From Atriophallophorus winterbourni (Eukaryota; Platyhelminthes; Trematoda; Plagiorchiida; Microphallidae), in the NCBI GenBank assembly GCA_013407085.1, contig JACCGJ010018272.1, forward strand, positions 62,001 to 126,000: DNA of 64,000 nucleotides. The letters run 5' to 3'. The position numbers and the translations under genes are program-made. Shown piece after piece: positions 35,479 through 48,535 of the stretch (its first letter is position 1; the number at the start of each line of letters is the position of its first letter). Under the pieces are notes generated by a model. It saw only the letters and a program-made list of their open reading frames with translations. It made no database searches and was not told where the DNA came from.

Positions 35479-35693
35479 CTGTCATCTCCGGCGAACTGCA
35501 TATTCAAAACACTTGCAGTGATCCGGATACCTTGCGCTTCCGGAAGGTCCGTCAATATGGCGTAATAGTTTGCGTCATATTTTTTGAAGAAACCGCCAAT
35601 TTTGCTCGATTGAGCCGACGTCAGTTGAGACAACGCTGTCTCTCGTCTTTTCAGGACACCACTTTGCTTCGATAATTTAGCGATCTCAAAATC
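35479..35693 (-). CDS. Exon 11: end of second FN3-3 (module 2)
   Basis: Acceptor CATACATTTGCTGCAG, donor GTAGGC; 215 bases, phase 0 in and 2 out. It starts DFEIAKLSKQSG and ends LPEAQGIRITASVLNMQFAG. Counterpart: exon 5, with the same phases and ending. Confidence 0.88.
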
Positions 35694-35775
35694 CTGCAGC
35701 AAATGTATGAAAATCCACGTGAATTGCATGACATTGATTTAAAAAGAAATATTTTATTTGTAACTGATAGTTTAC

Positions 35776-36042
35776 CTGCCATGTATCGATACCGTCACAG
35801 CTGGTTTCCGGGTTTGAAACCTTGCAATATTTCACGCGGAATCCCCAAAATAACCCATTGATCCCACTTTGAAAACTGCTGGCATCAGGTTCGCCCCAGT
35901 TAATTACAATCTGATTGGCCGTTTTACTGACCACACGTGGTTGGTTGTTCAGCACGGTGGGCTTACTTTCTACTGAGTAACCGCGAAACCTCAAGGGCAA
36001 ACCGCTAGTCAAACCAAATAGATTGACGACATTCAATTTCAC
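35776..36042 (-). CDS. Exon 10: second FN3-2 end, FN3-3 start (module 2)
   Basis: Acceptor TTCTTTTTCATCTAAG, donor GTAAAC; 267 bases, phase 0 in and out. It holds VNLFGLTSG, RGYSVESKP, IVINWGEPD and NGLFWGFRVKYC. It aligns along its full 89 codons with exon 4 (NL.G, GYS.E..P, NG.F.GFR...C). The intron after it is only 82 bases. Confidence 0.92.
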
Positions 36043-36889
36043 CTTAGATGAAAAAGAAATTTGTATTGGATTAAAACATGTTTGCGATCAATCGTCTGTT
36101 TATAGCGCAAAGAAATTTGAGGGCAAATGTACATATGAATTTATTGATCAGGGAAATTGCTTGTATCGACATATTTGAGCGCTTTTATGAAACCAGCTTA
36201 TTGCTTACATGAAAGTTAAGTATGTACACATTAATAGGACAAGTCTAAAGCTTTGGAAGCGGTAGTATAGTCAATGATCTTTCCCGAGCTCTCGTATTTG
36301 CACAGCATTTAACATACATTTCTATTTGGCTGATCAACGGTAAAAGATGAACAGCTGGTATACCTATATTAAATCTTCGCTAAAAACAATGAGATATGAT
36401 AGGTTTTCTTACTGCGCTCGGTAATGGTTCTCATGTACATCGAAAAATTGCAAAAACTAATTTATCTGCGATACCTGTTAGAAATGGTTGAAAAACATTA
36501 TTATCCCACTTTGTAAGAGTAACTACCGTCTTAGTTAGTACGTACAGGAAATTGCCATAGTCAATTTTAATCAATGTTTCTCCACAATATTCGGAAGTAT
36601 GTATGAGGGTCACGAAAACTTTTAAGCTAAGTCCAGATTACACACGCTCTAGGCGGAAATGATGGTTCTGCGTGCGTATTCTTCAACATCCTAAAATCGG
36701 AAAAACGATTTCGATTTTATTTAACTTATGTGTTATTAGACCACTCGAAATGATGCGTGCGGGGTTTATTGCAGATATATTTAGCACGAAGCTCTGTTAG
36801 AAACTGATAATATTTCACTTAGCGTCCATGGTGTAAGTCTGTAAACGTTCAATTTCCAACTATTTTGTTATACTACAGGCATAAAGTGC

Positions 36890-38150
36890 ATTAGCCAAGA
36901 GTTATCAAAGATTCAAGAATTTAGAAAGCTTAGAGATGTACAACACCATAAGATATTCGTATAAGGGCAACAGCATACAGAAAATTGAAGTGCTAGTAAG
37001 ATCTACACTTTTGTAGCTAGAAATAATGTTATGTATTGTTCCGGTATTAGGTTTTCCCATGAAAAGCAAACGCGCATTGAATAGAAGAACCGATGTCAGT
37101 TCAGTGAGAATGTGTAATATCTAATGCCAATATATGAGGGCGTGTGGTATGGCTTGACCGTAGTCAACATAGATGTCTCGGAGGTGAGATCTGTATGCGA
37201 GCCAGCGTATCCATTCAAAGATGCACCGGTCAATCCTCATCAGGGAGGTTGCGAAGACAACCCACTATTTTAGTTGATCTGTGATAAATCTTCTTAAACA
37301 CCTTTCAAAGTGATTCATAGTAATTTAAAGTTATAATTGTCTAAAAATCAAATACATTACAGTAACCATAGATTAAAATTATATGGAATGGATAAAAACA
37401 ACACATGTTCCATCAATGTGGAAAGTCAGCTTGTGTATTCAGGTTCGAGGTCGGATTTGGTCAAAATATATTTGTCAAATTCAGCCTTGAACAAGTTCAG
37501 TGTTGATCGACAAACCATTCGTGGGGTCAGAGAGTTCCAACATTTAAGGAGGTTGAATCGTAGGCAGTTTCGTAAGGACCACGTATGAATTGCTCGATAT
37601 GTTTATGTAGAAGTTGCCGATCTTCTAATGTACGTTTGCTAGTCCAGACTTTGATGTCAGCCACAAATAAAATGATTTTGGTGCGTTCAATTACAGGTAT
37701 ATCGTTTGCGTACACCAGGAAGTGTATTGACCCCAAGACAGTGTGTGCCTTGAGATAGGCCACTTGTAACTTATACTGGGATGGATAGTACCCCAACAAC
37801 TCTAACCCTGATCACTCTACCAGTCAAGCTCATTTGTAGCCATGGTGCCCAAGCTTGCACTAAGTAATCAAACACTAGGTTAATAACATTAATAAGCGCA
37901 GGAGAATGCTTCAAGTGATAAACGTCCTAATTTTCATCGGAGAATACTTAGTAAGTCGGTTGCTTGGTTGTACACAGCTTCGCATATTTTCCGTCACTAT
38001 ACGCTCTAGAACTTTGGATATCACAGGAAGTAGGGTGACATGAAGGTAGTTTGCCGGATCTGAACGTATACCGCCTTTGCAGATTGATGAAATTACCCCT
38101 GTCTTCCATTCTGTTCGCACCACTCCTTCAGTTAGAGAATATTTAAACAT
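36890..38150 (-). mobile_element. CR1 fragment: RT pieces and 3' tail (intron 9)
   Basis: The minus strand reads TEWKTGVISSICKGG, ANYLHVTLLPVISKVLERIV (about 38,100-38,000), then a degraded FVYAND-like and ILFVADIKVW (about 37,690-37,640). C-terminal debris follows, ending in the CR1 3' tail near 36,900 (ACAACACCATAAGATATTCG on the plus strand). It is 5'-truncated and internally shortened. Confidence 0.7.
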
Positions 38151-38518
38151 TTCTCAGGAAGAAACTATCCAACTGATGCTGTCTGCAAGATATTAGTAAA
38201 AACAGCGTTGATATGAACACCGTTAGACATTGGTATTTCAATCAAATTCGAGTATAGGCAATAGTTATTTACGGAAATATGATTGCCTAAACCCGGTTGA
38301 ATCACTGTCAATTTCGTGTAGTTTTGTATCTTATGAGAATTTTTGTCATTCTTCTACCATGATTTTTATCAATAAAGTGACATTTTGGCTGATAATTACG
38401 AGTGCAGTAATGTGACCATCAACAATGCGCGAAACCGTTGATGGGTGTGCATTTTCAGCAAACCAAGCTGTAAAAAACATGAAAATAAGATTGGACTAGA
38501 GGAGAAATCACAACTAAC

Positions 38519-38722
38519 CTCATATTCACGAAACGCTTGCACTGCGCCGAACGTTGACAACTCACGACAGTTCGAAAATTGTGGAAGGGGAATGATCGCA
38601 TGGTTCACATTCGATTCACATTCCATCTTGCCGACTAGCTGGGTGGAAGAGGCGCAGTTCAAACAATGAAGCTCGATCATATATTTCAATCCCGGACCGT
38701 TGTGTTGATAAGCCTCAAGCAT
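38519..38722 (-). CDS. Exon 9: middle of second FN3-2 (module 2)
   Basis: Acceptor GATTTATCTATTTAAG, donor GTTAGT; 204 bases, phase 0 in and out. It reads MLEAYQHNGPGLKYMIELHC, with the NGPGLKY turn typical of L1-family FN3-2, and ends VQAFREYE. Counterpart: exon 3. Confidence 0.9.
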
Positions 38723-38767
38723 CTTAAATAGATAAATCAGAAATCATATTATTAATGATTTGGAAAA

Positions 38768-38827
38768 ATGTATACTTTGATACATACATATAAACATATA
38801 TACATATATATACATATATATATAAAC

Positions 38828-38865
<38 letters not shown>

Positions 38866-38880
38866 TCGAAGATTCAATCA
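38768..38880. repeat. TA/TACATA simple repeat
   Basis: Alternating TATATACATA sequence of about 110 bases at the edge of the large microsatellite, followed by a short ATCA run (about 38,879-38,930). Confidence 0.9.
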
Positions 38881-38936
38881 ATTAATCAATCAATCAATCA
38901 ATCAAACAATAAATCAATCAACTAATTACTCAATAA

Positions 38937-39577
<641 letters not shown>

Positions 39578-39657
39578 TCTCTATATATACATTATGGGAC
39601 TAAGATCGGTTTTTTACATTCCATTTATTAAATTTAATTATTTATTCTTCCACTTAC

Positions 39658-40202
39658 TTTCCAATCCAAAGTTAATTGACCTGTTTCCAATCCATATAAA
39701 CTACCTCCGGCTGGAACTTGAAACGCTGGTCGTGGTGGAACGTAACAAAATTCAGTGGATTTTGGATCCAACGGCGGGACAACCACACTGTGATCCGAGA
39801 GGCCATGGATCGTCCTTGTACGAATACGGAAATGGTACGCCAAATCGGCAAACAATGGTATGGCAACTTTAATGATGCGACTACCCGCTGGGGTCAATCG
39901 GTCTTCTAAAACGATAAATTGATATGCGAATGCTGGCCAATCATCTTTCTTGGATGCTTCAATTGCTTTGTTGCGAATCCTTGACAGCCGTTTGTTAACC
40001 CATATATTGTTCAGTTCCTGAACCGTTACCTCACGATTGGTTGACAATAGCTGATTGTGGTCTTCTCTGTCGTATCCAGCAATCCATTCAATTTGTGTAC
40101 TGTTTGCACTGTACGATCCATTGACGTTATTCCATTGAAGGAGAGCCATCGGAAGAGATCCGTTGTTGACCAGGCACCTCACTCTTATATTCTCATATAA
40201 AA
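39658..40202 (-). CDS. Exon 8: second FN3-1 and start of second FN3-2 (module 2)
   Basis: Acceptor CCATTACTTTCAG, donor GTAAGT; 545 bases, phase 1 in and 0 out. It reads VLYENIRVRCLVNNGSLP, LLQWNNVNG, a long insert, ADLAYHFRIRTRTIHGLS, a CYVPP link, and ends GQLTLDWK. Exon 2 has the same phases, insert, YxFRxRxR motif and C-containing link. Its 3' intron is filled by the ATCT microsatellite. Confidence 0.9.
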
Positions 40203-40479
40203 CTGAAAGTAATGGTATATAAATAATATTCTTCTTATAATTCTAGCAGTCATTTTCTGTTGCACAACTATATGCTGTTTGCGATACTCATAGCTATAAA
40301 GCTTCGGGTAAGTTTGATGTAATTATTATGATGCATGTTATGCTTTTTTCATCAAAGTACTAACGATTTTTGGTATTCTTTTTTAAGCTAATGTATAGAT
40401 ATTTGACGTTTTATGCGATTGAGCAAGCATTCCGTTTTATGTGATTCAAAAGAATGAAGTAGAAAAAGAAAAATTAGAA

Positions 40480-40570
40480 AGAAAAGAAGAAGAAATTGGC
40501 TTCATTCATGTACACGAATGTTCAGCAATAATATTAATTCAACCACACACAAATATTTTCCCAAATATAA
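40480..40570 (-). repeat. Short dispersed repeat with TTCTTC tail, second copy (intron 7)
   Basis: The reverse complement matches 25,130-25,230, including the CATTCGTGTACA core and the TTCTTCTTC run. It is likely the 3' end of a LINE family. Confidence 0.45.
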
Positions 40571-41099
40571 GTTGCTTGAACAATGTGAGGGTAAGGATTT
40601 AATGTGGACATTCACACTGTCAGTCGCCTCCTTATATGAAGAATAACCAAATAGCGGGCAATTTATGGGACGAACGAATTCCTTAATTTTTAAGTTCTCG
40701 AATAAGAGACGATATATTAACTTCGTGTAGATGAGAATGATTTGCAAGCCATGAGGACCTCATGAAGTGGGTGTGCATTATCAGGCGAAATGACACTGTT
40801 CAATCCGTCACATTCACGGAAGTATCGCGATAATCGTAGTCAGAGCAATTAAAGGCATACCAGTGTCCGGCAAGCATAATAATACTAGCACTGCACTTCA
40901 GATTTTGATTAAAAATCTGCTCGCTTCCATTGCTGCTTGGTTGTGCTACTTTTAATAAGCTGTTTCGCACGGCAAAGCAAACGCCATACAGTCAAGGCTC
41001 ATCAATGCTCGTTCCATTCCAAAACGTGTTATCTTTTTCTGTTTGCATACCCGTGTCTGGTAGCCTCGTCTCTTGCAGAGCATTTCACCTCATTGTTAA

Positions 41100-41475
41100 T
41101 CGCAAGCGATTGTCTTAGGTCTCTGATGTTCGAGACGGCGTCATGAAATCAATCAAGCATGGCTTCCCATTTTCATGTCTGATCTGTGTGTGTTAGAAAT
41201 TCTTTTCACGGGTATGGAAATATAAAGTATGCTTTCCGGCAATTTTCTAATCCACATGCACACTCAATGTGAACCGCGTTCAAGAAACTACGAGCGCCGC
41301 ATGCCCGAAATAAACTGGTTTTAAGGCTCAAGTCAGCCGCCTTCGACCCTTGTGTTGTTAGTAGGAGCATTTATGCCGGCCAAACAGGATCGCGCGTGCA
41401 GGCTTAAAGCTTGACTTATTAGTCAGAGGCTATATAAGACACACGTTATTAGAGCATTTTTGAATTGAAATCTTA
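41100..41475 (+). repeat. GC-richer dispersed repeat, shortened copy (intron 7)
   Basis: TTCGAGACGGCGTCATGAAA near 41,129 matches TTCGAGACGTCGTCATGAAA near 60,912. AGTCAGCCGCCTTCG through GTCAGAGGCTATATAAG to GGAGCATTTTTG matches 61,625-61,757. The middle part, present at 61 kb, is missing here. No coding potential recognised. Confidence 0.7.
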
Positions 41476-41774
41476 TGCCTATGTAATTATTTACGTCCTA
41501 ATTTACATACATAATATATTAGACGCGGTGGAACCAGTATTAAGTTGATCATTGAAACGAATTTACGTTTATGAATAAGTTTGCTAAAACATCTGGCCAT
41601 TCGGCGAAAAACATATACAAAACCAATAATCTATGTTGTTCTCATATTTGCTCTGATATACTGATTTCGGTTAATTGCACTCATGCGGTACGCTTGTTAG
41701 ACACTTTTCCCGGGACCATTGAAAAATGAGAACTTTTGAAAATCAATAAACACAGCAATGAGTCGTTTGCTTAC

Positions 41775-41987
41775 CTTTCGGAGGATCAGGAAATTTGAAG
41801 TTAAAACTGGACCCTCTTGGACTTTCGGATCCATGCATTGACCACACTGATACCGAATAATATGACTTTCGATCCAAGTTGTTGAATGTATGCGTTAGAC
41901 GCTTGGAATGCGGGTCCGCATCAACAGGCGCTCGTCGTGTTGTCGACTCGGTGGTTTTGTTCACTGTGTGAATGGAATTACCGTTCA
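41775..41987 (-). CDS. Exon 7: second half of FN3-4 (module 1)
   Basis: Acceptor CATATAATTACAAG, donor GTAAGC; 213 bases, phase 1 in and out. It reads FNNLDRKSYYSVSVWSMHGS, the late FN3 strands, and ends PDPPK. Because the module enters and leaves at phase 1, exon 7 joins exon 8 in frame. Counterpart: exon 13. Confidence 0.88.
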
Positions 41988-43080
41988 CTTGTAATTATAT
42001 GTTAATTCCAAACAATCAAACCATAATGTACCTATTCTCATTCGAAAGTGTACAACATACATGTCCGTTACATGGCCATTAAATTGTTCAGTTATTGGAA
42101 CCAGTTTATTCCGAGCTGATGTAATAATTATTCTAGGTATATTTTTTGTTAAGATTAGAAATTTCGTGAAATGGCTTCAGTGCTTGATTAATTTAAACGC
42201 AAATGCACGAAGCTGAAAATACCCGGCACTGTATAATTATTAGCACCTACATTGCAAGAGCTAGTCGAAAAGTCATTAGGCACACCAGCAAGCAGGGCTA
42301 ATCAGCATCTGGACAACAACCTTCGGCACGTTCAGTAACAGGCAGCGCAGAAAAGACAGACGTCAACCACGGCAAACCCACAAGAATTTAGTTTGCGGAA
42401 GAACTTATGAGAATGATTCAGGTGTCAATCCAACCAAATACAACAAACGATGGAAAGCAGTAATAGCTATTCAGTGACATCCGATTTGTAAAAATCAGTC
42501 AAACAATTACAACGAGGCAGATGGTCGAAGGCGATTGTCTGGCGTGAACTAGTGAGACAAATCAACGCGGGGTGAGAATCAAAAGATTAACAAGAGAAAC
42601 TCATTGGTAATTAAAATGTTATTCTATGAAAAAGGCATGTGTTATATTCTTTGGCAGTCGCAAATTTAACGCACCACCAACTGGCGTACTCCTGTGTTGC
42701 GAGAATCGGGAAAACGTGATTAACGCTTGAATGCTTGAGCACTGGGCTGAATCATGACGCAACAGATCGGTGGACAGTATACGGGTGAAATGTGATTTGG
42801 ATTAGATTGTGTCGTTAGGGTTTATATCAACAAAGCATGACAAGAAAAACCATGTAACTTCGATGCAATCGAACTTAGATTATTAATCCATGCTCTATGC
42901 CATTCGAAAATCTTAACTATGCCACGTGTCGTAATACAAACAGATGAACATTGATACTTGGATGCCTTGTGAAATACAGGTAGTTATGGAACGATCTAGG
43001 CGTAATTTACCTCGTTAATAGGATTTGTGTGATTCGCTATTACTCACCTTGCGCCGATTTAACATAAATTAGTCCTTAGT
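41988..43080. other. Part of intron 6, no recognised content
   Basis: AT-rich intronic sequence. No exon, RNA gene or named element was supported. Confidence 0.4.
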
Positions 43081-43084
43081 TATA

Positions 43085-43420
43085 ATTTTTAAGTTTTTAA
43101 CTTTGGGACCGATCGCATATTCATAAAGGAAAGGAATTTGTGTGCTATCGCTTAGAGCAGGTTTTAATAATTTTTGACTTCTGAAACTGAAGCGTCTCTA
43201 GAAAAAGTGTGATAGTCAGGACATGACTAAGTAGTAATCAATCCTCCACCGTTTATTTGACCTTACCGCTAAACAGCTTAGGTTCAGACTACCGTGTGTC
43301 AACTCCCATTGTCATGACGAGAATCAGTGGTCGATTTGCCTAATGTGTGTCCCATATGCCCAAAAGTACATAACTAATGGGGTTAAGGCAAAACGATAAG
43401 TGAAGGAAAAGGAAATAAAC
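43085..43420 (+). repeat. Dispersed repeat R1, forward arm
   Basis: Its reverse complement matches 46,290-46,510 over about 220 bases (shared blocks GGTAAGGTCAAAT, GACTACTACTTA-like, AAACCTGCTCTAA, CGATCGGTCCCAA). The two arms flank the degraded CR1 between them. Confidence 0.6.
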
Positions 43421-43849
43421 CAATTAACCACTAGGTATAGGGGTCGTATCAGTGCTGAGCGCCCGATTCTGGAGCATTCTGACCCATCGATATTTTTTGA
43501 CTATCAGTCAGCTTGCCACATGTATGAGGGTTAGTCATATGATTTAATACCTAGTCTTAATGATCTCAAATTTTCTAGATCGACGTTGTGTCCTGTATCT
43601 CAAACGTGTTCGCGCGAAGGCTGAATCACGAATCAGGAATTGATATTCACCCGCATCTCGATTTTGGTGCGAAGTTATCTGGAAGTCTGTGCTGGACAAA
43701 CACCAGGGCAAACTTTACATTGCTTTCTGTAGATGCTATTCGTGACGCTTGATAAAGGCGGAAATTTGTGACATCTTAACCTTCAATGTAATTGTAACAA
43801 TGGAAGGAAGGGTGAGAATAAGACCACAAAATGTAGGCTGCACTTGATG

Positions 43850-46110
43850 CGTGCCAAATGTTCAACAAAGAAGTAAGTGATAGTTCTCACGTAGTTAAAT
43901 ATTTTGGCTGCTTGTGCGAAGTACATACCAACTGTGATAAGTTTCAAACACAGGAAGTGTTATCGTTTAATAACAACGTGGATTACCCAGGCTTTTGCAA
44001 CGTATGTAGTGCATGTCGAAGTAAACAACGTAGCGGCACACCAACAACGCTGGAATCTCGAACAAATGTTTCGCAAAATTGTTATCGAAAACTTGAGTAA
44101 ACAATTAAATCGCTTTTGTTAGATACAATGGCTAAGGCAATTCAACTCAAAATAAATTTTTCTTAAGGTGGCAGAAATGATGAGAACAATATTTCAAAAC
44201 TGCTCCCTAACTGAGTGTGGTGAAAGCGTTTCCCGGTTTAAAATAGATGACCCAAGTGAACCCAGATTAACATGGTTCTCATCTGATAAAAAGTGTAGAA
44301 TTTAGAGAGGACGCCTCACCGTCTATTTGTAGATCTTAGCATCCAAGAAAACGCAAGACTACCGTTCATTCAACGAAAACCGATATCGCTATGAGTGTAA
44401 TCTGCACAAATGTACCGGAGTTAATAGATAAATATTTTTCAGCAAAACAAGCATATGAGTTCAAGGAATGAAATATGCTATGTGCACACATGAGCTTGAG
44501 AGCGTTAGTACCTACTTCGATGACGCGCTTAACTCGGCATAAATGCTCCCCGCATGTAGGCCGGCCGCGCGAACTAAATCGAACATGAGCTCACGGAATC
44601 ACACATGCAATCCTTGAGAGGAGGATGGTGGTTGCATGCATGCGTGTTACTTGGACATGAAGGAAGTCATCCGCAATGCGTATCTAATCCGTTCTTGTCC
44701 GGGTTTAACCTGCCTAGTCCAAGCCGTCTAACACTGGTACCGCTTTGGCGGTACAAATATTGAGAACCAAACTTCCTTTGACCGACTCTCGATGGTTCGG
44801 TCAAATAGAAAAGCTTTCAGCTCGATCATTGTATACGTACGCCACAATCAATGCCCTATATACAAACACAATGCCTGTTAAACAAATTAGTAGAAATAAA
44901 GGATCTCTGTAATCAGCACTCACTCGACGTCTTAGCAATAGCTGAGACATGGTTCCAACCTCATATGAGCGATCGAGAGATCTCGATTCCAAACATGACA
45001 CTGTTTTGGAGAGAGCGCTTAAGAACAGGTGGTGGAATAGCTTTTCAACACCAACAACTTATATGCAGTATGGTAGTTACATACACTGATCTCGATCTGT
45101 AAGACTGTATATGTTGTAACATAAAGCGCATAAAGAAACACTGGCTCTGGCCTAACGAATCTCCTTAAAGCCTAAGACGATAGAAGAACGGAGTTGGATA
45201 GTAATTCTTGCATTCACGTCTGTTATTTAGACATTTCTAAAGATTTTGACCGAGTAAAGCACAATTTGCTTCTAAAAAAACTGTTACTCTCAGGAATATA
45301 TGAACCATTCCTTTCATGGTTGATTAGCTACCTGTCAGATTGCCACGACTGTGATAAATAAACGGATTGCTATCATAAAAGTTGAAAACCACGAGCGAAG
45401 TCCCAAAATAATCCCTGATAGGCCCGCTCCTATTTCTATTATACATAATCGATTTACCTAAATTTATAACATCCAATATGGTGCAGTTCATGCATGATAT
45501 GAAAATGTGGACGCCAATCAGTTCTGCAGATGATTGTGACAAACTACAAAGGGATTTGGACAACGTGTCAAATTAGGCTGCCATGAATGTTATGACATTC
45601 CACATACGGAAAATTAAGATGCACCACCTTGGCTAGAATGTTTTTTGGAGATATCGATTGGGAAATGAAAAATTGACATGGAGCTCGTTGGTATAAGAAC
45701 TTGGAGTATGCATTAGTGGAAACCTCAACAGCACGATTCACTGCCAGAAAATATGTTGACAGGCCAACAGATTGTTCGGTATATTTCGAAGAGTATTTGG
45801 AAGATTCTCACTTGTAATCTTATTATGGATAATGAACGTCTAACTTCGACGGCGATGGAGTATGCGGTAAATGTCTGAGATTCTTGGCTGCGAAAAGATA
45901 TTGCTCCATTTAATAAAATCTATCACTGAGCAACAAAGTTAGTGATGGGTCTTCCTAACGTACACCGAAAAATTGCGACGTCTGAGTCGATGTGTTTTTA
46001 CCCAAAGGATTAACGGATTCAAGGATTCACGGATTCACGGTTCAAAAATTAATACTTTACAACACCGCAGGATTACGGTATGAATGAAAATGTGAAAAAT
46101 AAAATAGTAA
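43850..46110 (+). mobile_element. CR1-like copy, degraded (intron 6)
   Basis: ORF1 zinc-finger remains (LCEVHTNCDKFQTQEV, CNVCSACRSK) lie at 43,858-44,050 and ICTNVPEL near 44,400. The ORF1/ORF2 junction with its hairpin lies at 44,777-44,805. The endonuclease start follows at 44,860-45,100 (AIAETWFQPHMSDREISI), with GG(G)IAFQHQQL. RT remains (DFDRVKH, then FMHDMKMW) lie at 45,220-45,560. C-terminal pieces and a 3' tail (ACAACACCGCAGGATT) end near 46,110. Large parts are deleted. Confidence 0.75.
44777..44805 (+). promoter_or_regulatory. Stem-loop at the ORF1/ORF2 junction (43.85 kb copy)
   Basis: TTTGACCGA pairs perfectly with TCGGTCAAA, followed at once by TAG. Relative to the intact copy, a T-A pair has become A-T through changes in both arms, and the stem is kept. 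Confidence 0.6.
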
Positions 46111-46289
46111 AAATGAAATAGAGAATATTTAATGTAAGTCAAAAGAACCATGTTCTTTTGCATATTTAAGTCGAATTTCGCTTTAAACACCGCCAATCAA
46201 GGAGAGCCCATGATATGTTGGGGCAGGGAATTTCAAATTAATGTAGCACGTACGGCCAAAAATGGCGCCAACAATCAATCGGTCACTGA

Positions 46290-46510
46290 TCTTGGTCATT
46301 CCAACGAAACGTGACACACTATAGGCTGTTCAGAGGTAAGGTCAAATCAGTGTTGTGGCTTGACTACTACTTAATCATGTTCCCTGTTCTGGCTTTCACA
46401 CATGTTCTGACGAAGCTTCTGTGTCACAAGTGAAACGTTATCCAAAACCTGCTCTAACCGATTGTACTCCATTATCTTTGTATTATGAATACACGATCGG
46501 TCCCAAGCAT
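46290..46510 (-). repeat. Dispersed repeat R1, reverse arm
   Basis: Inverted partner of 43,085-43,420. Both arms lie in intron 6 and enclose about 2.9 kb that includes the degraded CR1 copy. Confidence 0.6.
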
Positions 46511-46983
46511 ATTCCAATTTATTGCTGCTCCTTTATCATATCCGATATATCCGATTGAAAACGCGGAATTTGAATAACCACTTTATCGTGATTTTATTTG
46601 CTTTGAGTGAATTACGCAAAGCTTGCCAAGAAGGATCTTACTCAGAATTTGAATTTTTATGTAAGCGTTTACTTGTCAACATATAGGTCATCAATCTATT
46701 TAGTCTATAAATGTATTGTCAAAATTCCTAACATACTCTTAGAACGAAGGAGTGTTCGTTAAATATAGAATTAATATTGAAAAATAAAGATCCCAAACCT
46801 TTCGATAATGGAGGTGTTTGGTGAGAAAATATGATAAGACATCAATCCATCAACTCATGTCGAGTGTTTTCATTTGTCAGATGTATTGATCAAACTTGTA
46901 GATAATTTGCGCATACTTGCTTCATTGGTATTGACAAAAATTCACAAATAACGCTTAAAGAAATGTGTAACATTTTAACTAAC

Positions 46984-47114
46984 CATTGTTGAGAACCACC
47001 TCATATCGTTCGGCTTCCTTTACTTGGTCCCAACTGATATCAACAGTCGAATCGTCCTTTAGTGTGTAACGTAGATTTGGAAGCGTAGCCTTTGTTTTTG
47101 CGTACAACGCATTA
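46984..47114 (-). CDS. Exon 6: first half of FN3-4 (module 1)
   Basis: Acceptor ACATTTCCAG, donor GTTAGT; 131 bases, phase 2 in and 1 out. It reads NALYAKTKATLPNLRY, then STVDISWDQVKEAERYEVVL, with the FN3 core tryptophan. The serine codon is completed across the exon 5 junction. Counterpart: exon 12. Confidence 0.88.
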
Positions 47115-47784
47115 CTGGAAATGTAAAAGTGACACTAATGAAAGTTTAAGTGTCGTAAATACCAAGGCAATCTATTCTAGACCATGCCATAACATCGTGA
47201 AATGTTTTGATCTTGAAATTTAGAATCAGGCGTACTACATTCTTTCGTGTAATGGTTGATACCTTATCACAAGAGATGGATCGTGCTTTAGAATTTGAAG
47301 CCAGTTTGCCGAAAAATATAGTTGATTTAACATGAAAAGTAATTGCAAAGCTAACCTATGTGGTTGATATTCTTGTTCACGAATAATCAACGACAAGAAG
47401 ACAGGATTCAACTTTCACAATTCAAGATTTATGGTGAAATGGTAAACAGATTAACATTACCACTGGATATACTTACAAAATTTAAAGCAACCAAACTTTC
47501 ATATTTCAATCCAGGTTGTGCAACTAAGTAGTAAATTTAATCTCAAATATTATGAAGGGTGTATAAAATGTTAGTCGAAAAGGGTATTCTTGGTTACATT
47601 TGTTTTCAACTTGTGTCTGTATATAGGAATCACTGATGTTCCGAGCTTACATTTAAACTGGACGATCTAATACCAACTAATCCTGATCTTACGCCAAATA
47701 TTGAATTATCACAGTCATGTCTGTATATATAGTTGTCTATTAAATTTTACAAGTAGGCAAAACTTTCAAAACATGTCCACGCAC

Positions 47785-47987
47785 CTCTCCGCTCCCCCGT
47801 TTCGAATGTTTAACACCGCCACCGTCAAACGAATCCACGTTTCCGCAGGCAAATTGCCGACTTCCGCCGAGAAAAACCCGTTTGCTCCATGTATTCGTAT
47901 CAAGTTCTCTTGTTTACAATTGTCATCTGCCATGCCCCTTCTTAGACATTCCCAATAATTCGTTGGTATTTCCCGCGCAATAAAATC
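47785..47987 (-). CDS. Exon 5: end of FN3-3 (module 1)
   Basis: Acceptor ATATTTTAG, donor GTGCGT; 203 bases, phase 0 in and 2 out. It starts DFIAREIPTNYWEC and ends LPAETWIRLTVAVLNIRNGG, the last strands of an FN3. Exon 11 shares the DF start and the LP...IR.T..VLN ending. Its GC content is somewhat higher than that of its surroundings, as expected for coding sequence. Confidence 0.88.
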
Positions 47988-48034
47988 CTAAAATATGAGT
48001 TTAAATAATTTAGAACAAAAGAGAAATTACTCAT

Positions 48035-48130
48035 TTGCATACATTTCATTCACACACACAAATCACAACCGGTTTCGTACTGCTTGCGCTCATCAGGTAT
48101 GTAAAGTACTCCAGGATCCGCATGCCTCGA
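48035..48130 (-). ncRNA. Hammerhead-like repeat in intron 4
   Basis: The minus strand (sense to the host gene) has an intact CTGATGA core (48,090-48,096), GAAA (48,073-48,076) and the palindrome ACCGGT (48,068-48,073) leading to a GUU triplet. Stem I can form as CAU/GUG plus ACAU/UGUGU across a bulge. Stem II (GCGC/GUAC) has one mismatch. A CA-rich run follows. The unit also occurs at 55,315-55,415. The intron is only 281 bases. Confidence 0.45.
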
Positions 48131-48268
48131 TCCAGTGGAGGTATTGTAAACAAGTTCTAATCGTAAGCCATTGTTGGGTATTGTTAACACGACCTACATG
48201 GTCAGTCATATGCGCCAAACACATGTAAACTATTTTTAAAATTCTCTTGAGTCATGAGTCAAAATTAC

Positions 48269-48535
48269 CTGAGTTTTCAAACTTCCAGAACAAGGCATTC
48301 CGTATCCTTTTGCAACACACCACGAAATTCTAAATCCACGAAAGTAGCCATTCGAATCTTGATCGATTCGGTCCCAATTCGATATATGCCATAGGACTTT
48401 GATCATGTTCGATGTCCACGAATCAACGCGAAATCCTTCCACAGTTGAACTTGGAAAGCCTTCCCCTGAATATCCGGAGACCCGTGAACCAAACTTTCGG
48501 CTGCGTCCATACAAATTAGTCGGCATGATGTTTAC
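48269..48535 (-). CDS. Exon 4: FN3-2 end, FN3-3 start (module 1)
   Basis: Acceptor TTAACCTCACAG, donor GTAATT; 267 bases, phase 0 in and out. It holds NLYGRS, the family link GYSGEGFPS, and FN3-3 with VLWHISNW and NGYFRGFRISWC. Exon 10 is exactly the same length with aligned motifs. The intron before it (6.3 kb) carries the nearly intact CR1. Confidence 0.92.

Noticed and set aside
44540..44760. Possible small gene in the GC-rich patch
   Set aside because: Fragments such as GGATGGTGGTTGCATGCATG match the CR1 RT region before its motif A (compare about 52,330), so this is element debris inside the 43.85 kb copy.
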